Positions 1 through 6,047 of a stretch of DNA of 11,737 nucleotides are shown piece after piece (position 1 is the first letter of the stretch; each line of letters begins with the position of its first letter). The notes beneath the pieces were generated by a model, which saw only the letters and a program-made list of their open reading frames with translations, searched no databases and had not been told where the DNA came from. Source of the stretch: JBAQMG01 sp049302575 (GTDB lineage Bacteria; Bacillota; Desulfitobacteriia; Desulfitobacteriales; Desulfitobacteriaceae); assembly GCA_049302575.1 (NCBI GenBank), contig JBAQMG010000070.1, forward strand, positions 1 through 11,737, read 5' to 3'. A program made the position numbers and the translations under genes.

Positions 1-399
1 CAGCAAAGGACTTGTGCGGACCTGTGCAACTATCAAGTTTCAATCCACGCACCCGCACGGGGTGCGACCTATGACTGGGCTCCTGATAAATGGACTAAAC
101 AAGGTTTCAATCCACGCACCCGCACGGGGTGCGACGTTATATTAGTTACACTTATGACGGGAGCAGTGGGTTTCAATCCACGCACCCGCACGGGGTGCGA
201 CCAGTTGCTGGTGTTAATAGCGTTAAGGATACAGGGTTTCAATCCACGCACCCGCACGGGGTGCGACCGCACCGTAGGGGAGGTCACTATGAGCGATGAA
301 AGTTTCAATCCACGCACCCGCACGGGGTGCGACGTTTGTTTTTTGGCATCTATAATCGCTATGACCTGTTTCAATCCACGCACCCGCACGGGGTGCGAC
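1..399 (-). CRISPR. Type I-C CRISPR array, leader-proximal end, continuing off the left edge
   Basis: Six identical 32-bp repeats lie at 37-68, 104-135, 170-201, 236-267, 302-333 and 368-399. On the plus strand each begins GTTTCAATCCACGC and ends GGGGTGCGAC. Five complete spacers of 34-35 bp separate them (69-103, 136-169, 202-235, 268-301, 334-367). Bases 1-36 are another spacer, so the array continues to the left. On the minus strand the repeat has the I-C form: a 7-bp stem CGCACCC/GGGTGCG around a 5-nt loop, then the 3' end TGGATTGAAAC. Cutting just after the stem, as Cas5c does in characterised I-C systems, would give an 11-nt 5' handle. The cas genes and leader lie at the high-coordinate side, so transcription is on the minus strand and the spacer at 334-367 is the newest. 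No repeat is degenerate, which fits the leader end of an active array. Confidence 0.98.
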
Positions 400-551
400 A
401 GCCACAAAATAAACACTTAACAACAAAGCTTTTAGGAGCTTTGTTATGCGAAACATGTTTTTTACTTGTTAAGTTATTCTATTCCACGCAGAAAAATGTC
501 ATCATAGCCTGTTATTACCGCAGTGCGAAACCCCCACTAAACAAGTGACAG
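400..551 (-). promoter_or_regulatory. CRISPR leader
   Basis: About 150 bp of AT-rich non-coding sequence separates the cas2 stop from the first repeat. This is where the array promoter and the Cas1-Cas2 integration signals are expected. Two exact copies of an 8-mer, TGCGAAAC on the plus strand, sit at 447-454 and 524-531, 77 bp apart. A related inverted copy (GGTTCGCA) is at 557-564 in the cas2 tail. A perfect 9-bp inverted repeat lies close to the first repeat. A weak minus-strand promoter candidate is ATGACA (497-502) with TAGAAT (476-481); its 15-bp spacing is short, so I do not list it separately. Function is inferred from position. Confidence 0.8.
422..445. repeat. Perfect inverted repeat in the CRISPR leader
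   Basis: AACAAAGCT (422-430) and AGCTTTGTT (437-445) form a perfect 9-bp stem around a 6-nt loop, ending 22 bp before the first CRISPR repeat. In the minus-strand transcript it is followed by a moderately T-rich stretch rather than a clean U-tract, so it is not a convincing terminator. A protein-binding site for spacer integration or an RNA hairpin ahead of the first repeat are both possible. Confidence 0.7.
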
Positions 552-854
552 CTAATGGTTCGCATCAATGATAAGAACGCCTTCTGGATCATAAGCTTCC
601 TTTGCTCCATAATGTTCCACGTGCCTCTTCCAGTTGCTACCCAGCATATAATAGCGCAAGCTGTCCGTTTTTGGATCAACAATACTTTCCAAACGATGTT
701 TCAGCTCAGAAAACTGTGTTGGATCTACTATACATTCGAATACGGAGTTCTGTACTCTCTGTCCATAGTTCTGGCATTGCTTAGCAACTCTGCGCAAACG
801 ATTCTTCCCTAAACCTGTTGTAACGCTAACATCATAAGTGATCAGTACCATCAT
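552..854 (-). CDS. cas2: CRISPR-associated endoribonuclease/integrase subunit Cas2 (type I-C)
   Basis: Cas2 is the small ferredoxin-fold dimer that holds two Cas1 dimers together in the spacer-integration complex. The protein is 100 residues from the chosen start, normal for the family. It opens with the beta-strand MMVLITYDVS, which carries the conserved Asp at residue 8, and includes the I-C block RRVAKxCQxYGQRVQxSVFEC. The frame is open up to a GTG at 863, but the ATG at 854 has a GAGGTG Shine-Dalgarno six bases upstream and gives the usual family N-terminus; a second ATG at 851 is also possible. The ribosome site overlaps the cas1 stop, so the two are probably translationally coupled. It is the last gene of the cas operon, directly before the leader. 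Confidence 0.96.
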   Translation of the reverse strand: MMVLITYDVSVTTGLGKNRLRRVAKQCQNYGQRVQNSVFECIVDPTQFSELKHRLESIVDPKTDSLRYYMLGSNWKRHVEHYGAKEAYDPEGVLIIDANH

Positions 855-864
855 AAAGGACACC

Positions 865-1896
865 TCACTTCCAGAAAAACGGAGGATAATCTTCTAAATC
901 TCCCCTAATATGCCTTGCTAAAAGCATGGCCTGAATGTAAGGCACAAGTCCCAGGGACACTTTTTCCTCCAAATAAGGATGCATTATTTCTTCTTGCTTG
1001 CGTTTCTGCCAGGCTATAAGTACTTCTTTTCTTGTCTTGTCATCCATAACGACCGCACCGTTCTCTTTAATAACAAATCCGTTAGAATCGATTTGGTTAC
1101 GGTTTATGAGTGTTACCGCAAGCCTATCCGCAAAATGGGGTCTGAGTTCTTCCATTACATCCAGTGCAAGACTTGGTCTCCCCGGTCGATCCCGATGAAG
1201 AAAACCGGCTTGCGGATCAAGCCCTATACTTTCCAGTGCAGCCACAACTTCATGGGTTAGCAAAGTATATAAAAAAGACAACAGCGCATTAATTCGATCT
1301 AACGGAGGACGTCTGTTTCTCCCTGCCATGCAGAAATCATCTTTTTGGTTTAGTATTAGTTGATTAAACCCTGAAAAATATAGACTAGCAGCCTGTCCTT
1401 CAAACCCCCTTATCACGTTTAAATCTTCTGCTTTATCTAATTGTCTTGCCATATCTGCCATGCTTTTCATAATACTTATTAGCAGTTTGTTGTCGACGGC
1501 ATTCGGATGATCCCGTACCGCACGATGCAAAACTGCTCTACTGTTTATTATTTTTGCAGTAATAAAACGTTTTGCTAGTCTCACCGATATAAGATCATTT
1601 TCCGTCCAGCGGTACTGATTTCTTCTCAATAGGATATTGCCGGAAATTTTACCTGTAATACGCCCCATAAACTTCCCGTATTCTGTAAAAAACGAAAGTA
1701 ACACTCCTCTTTCACAGCACAAATGCATCAGTCCAGGACTTGCTCCGGCAAAGCCGAAACATACGATTCCTTCTAAATTATGGACAGGTACACGAAATTT
1801 GATTTCATTCTCGGTTTTAATCAGAACATTCTCTCCATCACAAGCTAAATATGCATTCGGCATCGTTACATAAAGAGTATTCAGAAGCTTTCTCAA
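865..1896 (-). CDS. cas1: CRISPR-associated integrase Cas1 (type I-C)
   Basis: Cas1 is the metal-dependent integrase that inserts new spacers at the leader end of the array, working with Cas2 and, in I-C, Cas4. The 343-residue length is typical for I-C. The expected metal-binding residues are visible: Glu166 in FEGQAASLYF, His234 in GFLHRDRPGRPSLALD and Asp246 in the same block. The N-terminus RKLLNTLYVTMPNAYLA is the usual I-C start. The start codon is TTG, overlapping the cas4 stop by three bases and preceded by GGAGGTGGGAG, so translational coupling to cas4 is likely. The next ATG (residue 12) would remove the first conserved strand, so I prefer TTG. No missing key residues. Confidence 0.97.
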   Translation of the reverse strand: MRKLLNTLYVTMPNAYLACDGENVLIKTENEIKFRVPVHNLEGIVCFGFAGASPGLMHLCCERGVLLSFFTEYGKFMGRITGKISGNILLRRNQYRWTENDLISVRLAKRFITAKIINSRAVLHRAVRDHPNAVDNKLLISIMKSMADMARQLDKAEDLNVIRGFEGQAASLYFSGFNQLILNQKDDFCMAGRNRRPPLDRINALLSFLYTLLTHEVVAALESIGLDPQAGFLHRDRPGRPSLALDVMEELRPHFADRLAVTLINRNQIDSNGFVIKENGAVVMDDKTRKEVLIAWQKRKQEEIMHPYLEEKVSLGLVPYIQAMLLARHIRGDLEDYPPFFWK

Positions 1897-2588
1897 TAAT
1901 CTCCCACCTCCGAATCTACCATCCTTGCGAGATATTCCGTAACGGATCGATGACGAATGGTAAGATTAGGTTGGCATATTTCCTTCAATGAACACAAAGA
2001 ACAGTGCTTTCCCTTTTGCGCTTTCGGCGTCTTTCCTTCAGAGAACAGTTTATGCATTTTTTCAGAAAGCTCTTCCACACGAGTACGTAACACTTGATTA
2101 ATTGCTATACTCTCCCGGTGTCTAGTCTGACCGTAATAGAGAAACCCTGAATCAATTGATATATTCAACATTTCCTCTAATGCAATCGCTTGGGCGCAAA
2201 GCTGAACTGCATCACGATCATCTGATTTAGGACGACCTCGCTTGTATTCCACTGGATAAGGCCTCCACCACCCCTTTCGGTTTTTAAGCTGCACAGTAAT
2301 CCCTTCCTGAACACTTTCCAGTCTGTGAAATTCAACAACATCGGCAACTCCACGAAAACCTATGTTATGAGATACCATCGGCATCGCTCTGACAACCCTG
2401 ATATCTTTCCTTGTTTGATCCTGAAATGGGTCATCTGTACGTTCATGAAGGTGTTTTCCTTCCAAGGTACGAACGTTCTCCGCCCAAACCTGTTCAATAT
2501 GGATCAGCGCCCACTGTCGTTCACAAAATGCCATATGTTGGATTCCAGAGAGGAGTAGAAAATCTTCCTCATCATAACCGCTATACAT
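1893..2588 (-). CDS. cas4: CRISPR-associated exonuclease Cas4 (RecB-like, 4Fe-4S)
   Basis: Cas4 trims prespacers and helps select those with a correct PAM before Cas1-Cas2 integrates them. From the chosen ATG it has 231 residues. The RecB-type nuclease motifs are present: His48 in GKHLHERTD, Asp83 in FRGVADVVEF, Glu114-x-Lys116 in VEYKRGRP, and a Gln in the following helix (DAVQLCAQA). Cys22, Cys196, Cys199 and Cys205 match the four iron-sulfur ligands. The frame is also open to a TTG at 2603, which would overlap cas7c by 11 bp. I chose the ATG at 2588, four bases after the cas7c stop, because MYSGYDEEDFLLLSGIQH resembles usual I-C Cas4 starts. No strong ribosome site is seen for either, so reinitiation after cas7c is plausible. 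Confidence 0.95.
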   Translation of the reverse strand: MYSGYDEEDFLLLSGIQHMAFCERQWALIHIEQVWAENVRTLEGKHLHERTDDPFQDQTRKDIRVVRAMPMVSHNIGFRGVADVVEFHRLESVQEGITVQLKNRKGWWRPYPVEYKRGRPKSDDRDAVQLCAQAIALEEMLNISIDSGFLYYGQTRHRESIAINQVLRTRVEELSEKMHKLFSEGKTPKAQKGKHCSLCSLKEICQPNLTIRHRSVTEYLARMVDSEVGDY

Positions 2589-2592
2589 ATTA

Positions 2593-3510
2593 TTATTTCT
2601 CAATCAACTTTACACTTTGTGGAATCTTGTCTTCTGCTACTGCAACAAGGTAGTCGCTAAAATCTCTAGCTGGTTTACTTTCATCTTTTCGTTTTACAGT
2701 AATTGAATCAAAAAGTTGTTGAACTGGAGTATCGCCCATTTTAGAAGTGTGTTCAAAAATAAATAATTTTCTAGTTCCCATTAATCCACGAGCGGCAGAA
2801 CGATCATGTTCAAACATAAATTCTAGTGCTTCCCAAAGAAGCTCCAAATCATCTTCTGAAAAACCAGTCTGATTGGCTAAAGGTGCTGAAATAAATCCGT
2901 GAGCACGATAAAGTCCATAAGGAACCGTAAACTTCCGCCCCATCGTACGATTATCCCCACCCTGTTTTTCTGCATCTGCTTCAGTTGTAACGGCCATGCG
3001 GGTAATACTATGTTCAAGTGATACAATCGGGTCTACTGACCGAGCGAAAGTTAATTGCACCGGACCACGAACCTGTCCTGCATTAGCCCCCGTCGACAGA
3101 ACAGCACCAAATGTTCTAATATCAAAAAAGTTTTGGCACAAAAACTGCTTTGCTCGATCAATTTCTTTTCCTTGTCCATGCCCAGTTTTATTACGTTTCG
3201 TACCATCCGTAGGATCACTTGGAGGTTCATTCAAATTAATATCCAAACTAATGTAAGCTTGGTCAATTGTATTGTTCAATACAGCTTTTTCTTTGATAAA
3301 AATACTATACGGAGCTTGTTCATCCATTTTCAATCCAACATAATTTCTGACTTTTCTTTTTAGACAGACATCCGTGATCAGTCCATGACCTGTCTCAGCA
3401 TCTACACGCGGTAAATTTCCAGCATCTGGATCACCATTGGGGTTACCGTCCTTAACATCAAACAGAATTACAAAATCATAACGTTTTTGAACAAGTACAT
3501 CTTTACTCAT
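2593..3510 (-). CDS. cas7c: Cascade backbone subunit Cas7 (Csd2, type I-C)
   Basis: Cas7c is the repeated RRM-fold subunit that coats the crRNA spacer to form the Cascade filament. The 305-residue protein has the family N-terminus DFVILFDVKDGNPNGDPDAG (residues 12-31), then the glycine-rich block FGAVLSTGANAGQVRGP (134-150) and the conserved segment GGDNRTMGRKFTVPYGLYRA (184-203). The start ATG is preceded by AGGGAG ten bases upstream, a rather long spacing. It lies 31 bp after the cas8c stop and ends just before cas4. That 31-bp gap is the largest inside the cas operon, and Cas7c is needed in several copies per complex, so its own ribosome site may be used. Confidence 0.97.
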   Translation of the reverse strand: MSKDVLVQKRYDFVILFDVKDGNPNGDPDAGNLPRVDAETGHGLITDVCLKRKVRNYVGLKMDEQAPYSIFIKEKAVLNNTIDQAYISLDINLNEPPSDPTDGTKRNKTGHGQGKEIDRAKQFLCQNFFDIRTFGAVLSTGANAGQVRGPVQLTFARSVDPIVSLEHSITRMAVTTEADAEKQGGDNRTMGRKFTVPYGLYRAHGFISAPLANQTGFSEDDLELLWEALEFMFEHDRSAARGLMGTRKLFIFEHTSKMGDTPVQQLFDSITVKRKDESKPARDFSDYLVAVAEDKIPQSVKLIEK

Positions 3511-3541
3511 TATAACTATACTCCCTCTCTAACTTTTTTCT

Positions 3542-3922
3542 TTATGCTTGCTTTGATTCATTTACAGTCGTATTTTTAGGTGCAAAAAAAGCTTGCCTCT
3601 GATGATAATAACCGATAGCGAAACGCCCTTGCTCATGTAGATCAAGATGTGCTGGAAAATCGCTTAAATGACCCATGATTTCACCTAACAATCGCTCAAA
3701 CCTTACCACACCACCTTTATTTTCAAATTTTGCCAGATGATGGTTTTTAAGTCGAAGTAAATTCGCAAATACGGTGACCGGTGCTGCACAGGCAGACCCA
3801 TAAAACCGTTCCCGAATCGTAGCATTAATCCCCGGGTTCGCCTCTTCTTGAATCTTTTCTAGGGTAGCAAATAATCTCCCTAGTTGGTAACCGATCGATG
3901 GTTGATTCATATCTAACTCCAT
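3542..3922 (-). CDS. cas11c: Cas11c small subunit, translated from an internal start in cas8c
   Basis: In characterised type I-C systems (for example Desulfovibrio vulgaris) the Cascade small subunit Cas11c comes from an internal start within cas8c. Here an in-frame ATG at 3922 (cas8c codon 464) is preceded by AAGGAGGT, a full match to the anti-Shine-Dalgarno, with a normal five-base gap from GGAGG. The product would be 126 residues identical to the Cas8c C-terminus, starting MELDMNQPSIGYQLGRL and rich in predicted helix, as expected for Cas11. The site falls between the conserved Cas8c region and its C-terminal helical domain. Expression is inferred from the ribosome site and the family precedent. 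Confidence 0.8.
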   Translation of the reverse strand: MELDMNQPSIGYQLGRLFATLEKIQEEANPGINATIRERFYGSACAAPVTVFANLLRLKNHHLAKFENKGGVVRFERLLGEIMGHLSDFPAHLDLHEQGRFAIGYYHQRQAFFAPKNTTVNESKQA

Positions 3923-5311
3923 ATTAACCTCCTTACAATTTTGCTGTGGATGAAAACGATAATAACGGTTTAAATAGGCTTTAATCAACGCTGCCCGAAT
4001 AGGTTTCACTCTATTTTCCGTATCACTGCGAATCCGCCGAAGGACAGCTTGCATCAATGTGGCCGGGTAAGGTGTTCCATCCAGAATTGAGCGCATAAAC
4101 TCACCTGCAAGATTAGGGGGAATATTTTCACTTTTATCTTGAGTCGCAACATTTACTAAAGTACGCCATATTGAATAATACTCAGGCTCTTTGGGTGGTT
4201 TAATGATGGCAAAGTCTTCGAAGTATTGTTTGATCCGCAATGCAAATTCAGAAATTGTTCCAACTTTCCAAAAACGGATGGCAATACGCGCGGCGTTAGG
4301 AGCAAGTCCTAGGATGTAAAACCGATTATCCCCAATATCCTCCATATAGGTACCACTATTGACCGATTCGAATAGTGCCTTCACTTTTTGGGTTCCCGCA
4401 TTCGGATCGTCTTTCTCAGGTTCTTTGAAAAAGAAAGAGAAATCCGATTCGAACGATGATCGTTTTTCTGACCAGAAAACTGTGGCTGCATCGCCGATCA
4501 AAATACGTTGTGATTTTGTCTTCAGCAACGTATTTAAGGCCGTAACATAAGCGAATTCTGTTGACTGTATGATGGGTGCATTATAACCTTGTTCTTTCCC
4601 GTAAGAATCATAACCACAATTTTTTTGAAATGATACCAAACTCTTTGTATCTTTATCAATTGGAGTTATACTATGAGTTCGTTTAAGTACACCACTTTCA
4701 CCTGTAACGAGACAGATCCCTGTTTTTAAACTCTTCTCTTCCTTTTCGTTTTTTTCTTCAGTTCCTGCATTTTTCAGGTTATTTCTAACATATTCTTGAA
4801 CGTTCTTTCGGCATGGAACAGGAATATCCGATACTAAACGAAAAGCCATATTGCACTGTGGAGCTTTTAAGCATTCTTGAATCTGGGGTGAGGCAATAGC
4901 CTGTGCAATTTGATTGCTTTCATAAAATTTAATGATAGCCTTGACTCCGATGTCTTGAACTACATCTTGTGGCAGTTTGCTTAATTTTTTGAGCCATGTT
5001 TGATGTTGTTTTGAAGATTTGCTATCACTGTCTGGTTGCCCAAGTAAATAGCCAATATGATCCCAAAGTAAAAAGGTCGTTTCGTAAGCCCTAGCACCAC
5101 TTCTTCCTACAGACCTTGGTAAAAGAAAAGTTTTTCCGACTAACTTATTGCCAATTTTCTCCCTCGTATCTTCGATGTTGATAAATTCTCCCTCTTCATT
5201 AATGACAATCAAAAACTGTAATTCTTTTTTTTCAAAACCCTCCGGGGCAATGTCACTTTCGGGATCGTTAGCTTTTCGATCATAATACTCTTTTAACGCT
5301 TGGAGTATCAT
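3542..5311 (-). CDS. cas8c: Cascade large subunit Cas8c (Csd1, type I-C)
   Basis: Cas8c is the large subunit of I-C Cascade; it reads the PAM, opens the target and recruits Cas3. The 589-residue length is normal. The N-terminus MILQALKEYYDR, the block LPRSVGRSGARAYETTFLLWD (residues 64-84, quoted here only by its ends LPRS and LLWD), the C-x-VTGE segment near residue 200 followed by RTHS, and YGKEQGYNAPI (237-247) are all typical of Csd1. The C-terminal ~126 residues correspond to the Cas11c region. The ATG start has GGAGGTGAGAGG directly upstream and lies four bases after the cas5c stop, so coupling to cas5c is likely. It is intact, with no frameshift. Confidence 0.97.
   Translation of the reverse strand: MILQALKEYYDRKANDPESDIAPEGFEKKELQFLIVINEEGEFINIEDTREKIGNKLVGKTFLLPRSVGRSGARAYETTFLLWDHIGYLLGQPDSDSKSSKQHQTWLKKLSKLPQDVVQDIGVKAIIKFYESNQIAQAIASPQIQECLKAPQCNMAFRLVSDIPVPCRKNVQEYVRNNLKNAGTEEKNEKEEKSLKTGICLVTGESGVLKRTHSITPIDKDTKSLVSFQKNCGYDSYGKEQGYNAPIIQSTEFAYVTALNTLLKTKSQRILIGDAATVFWSEKRSSFESDFSFFFKEPEKDDPNAGTQKVKALFESVNSGTYMEDIGDNRFYILGLAPNAARIAIRFWKVGTISEFALRIKQYFEDFAIIKPPKEPEYYSIWRTLVNVATQDKSENIPPNLAGEFMRSILDGTPYPATLMQAVLRRIRSDTENRVKPIRAALIKAYLNRYYRFHPQQNCKEVNMELDMNQPSIGYQLGRLFATLEKIQEEANPGINATIRERFYGSACAAPVTVFANLLRLKNHHLAKFENKGGVVRFERLLGEIMGHLSDFPAHLDLHEQGRFAIGYYHQRQAFFAPKNTTVNESKQA
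3927..3934 (-). promoter_or_regulatory. Internal ribosome binding site for Cas11c
   Basis: AAGGAGGT on the minus strand, followed by TAAT and ATG. It lies inside the cas8c frame, where it encodes Lys-Glu-Val. Such a perfect, correctly spaced site inside a coding region is unlikely by chance and decides the Cas11c start. Confidence 0.8.
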
Positions 5312-5315
5312 CCTC

Positions 5316-6047
5316 TCACCTCCATTTCTCTCCTGTCGGAATTACTACCCCTTTATCGATTCGCGCTCGGAAAAATTGAGGTGTCGGATCATTAACATCT
5401 TGTTCAAAATCCATATCATATAACATAAAACCCAAATCTCGCGTCTCGTCAATCGATCTAGCCGGTTCTACCTTGGGATTGACTAACTTGAAATAACAGG
5501 CAAACTCACGGCATCCCAGATAGGGTCTATGAAAACACTGACCTTTCCTTGCCCGTCGTTCAAACATTGCCGCATATTTTGCCTCGGTTTCATCCAGCCT
5601 AACTATATCCGCCTGTTCTTGTTCGTCCGCCCAAAATTCTGGTGAGCTTGAGCGATTTGCGCTTCTTTTTTCCTGTGCAATAAAATCGAAATGTCCATGA
5701 AGGCGATACCTAACATCCCTTAAAAAAAGTCCGGCACGTTGTTGGCGTTCGTCTTCAATATAAATACCCATTGGTTCACCAAGCACACCTGCAAGTTGCT
5801 TTGCTGTAGGATTTGATACCTTTTTTCCTACCTCATTTCGTCGTACAGAAATCCACTTAATCGGATTAAGCACTTCAATTTTCGTAATATTCCACCGGAT
5901 CGCTGGCTTCCACAAAATTGATTCAAATATTGCTCTGGCTGCCGAAGGTGTTATCACATCATAGCTCACTCGTTCAACTTTCATCTCCGGTCGGGTAAAA
6001 CAAGCATAATCACCCCAAACTTCCAAACACCAGTTATGCAACCTCAT
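5316..6047 (-). CDS. cas5c: Cascade subunit and crRNA-processing endoribonuclease Cas5c (Cas5d)
   Basis: In type I-C, Cas5c replaces Cas6: it cuts the pre-crRNA at the base of the repeat hairpin and stays bound to the 5' handle in Cascade. The protein has 243 residues from the ATG at 6047. A TTG at 6050 adds one residue; the ATG overlaps the cas3 stop as TGATG, with GGAAGGGAG just upstream. Family signatures are WGDYACFTRPEMK at the N-terminus, SAARAIFESILWKPAIRW (residues 35-52) and ERRARKGQCFHRPYLGCREF near 163-182. Compared with the Bacillus halodurans enzyme as I remember it, the position of catalytic Tyr46 is Leu45 here, and the Lys-His pair is Lys157-Tyr158. The fold call is secure; which residues catalyse cutting here is not. 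Confidence 0.95.
   Translation of the reverse strand: MRLHNWCLEVWGDYACFTRPEMKVERVSYDVITPSAARAIFESILWKPAIRWNITKIEVLNPIKWISVRRNEVGKKVSNPTAKQLAGVLGEPMGIYIEDERQQRAGLFLRDVRYRLHGHFDFIAQEKRSANRSSSPEFWADEQEQADIVRLDETEAKYAAMFERRARKGQCFHRPYLGCREFACYFKLVNPKVEPARSIDETRDLGFMLYDMDFEQDVNDPTPQFFRARIDKGVVIPTGEKWR

Noticed and set aside
268..301. Possible self-targeting, as this spacer and the cas3 start both read ATGAGYGATGAA
   Set aside because: The match is only about 12 bases with one mismatch around a common start; flanking bases differ, so it is not a protospacer.
334..367. TTTTGGCATC shared by this spacer and the gap near 9539
   Set aside because: A 10-base match in AT-rich sequence is expected by chance and does not extend.
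69..456. Long open frames through the CRISPR array on both strands, with repeated peptide units
   Set aside because: They arise because repeat plus spacer is 66 bp, a multiple of three, for most units. No ribosome sites, and the DNA is plainly a CRISPR array.
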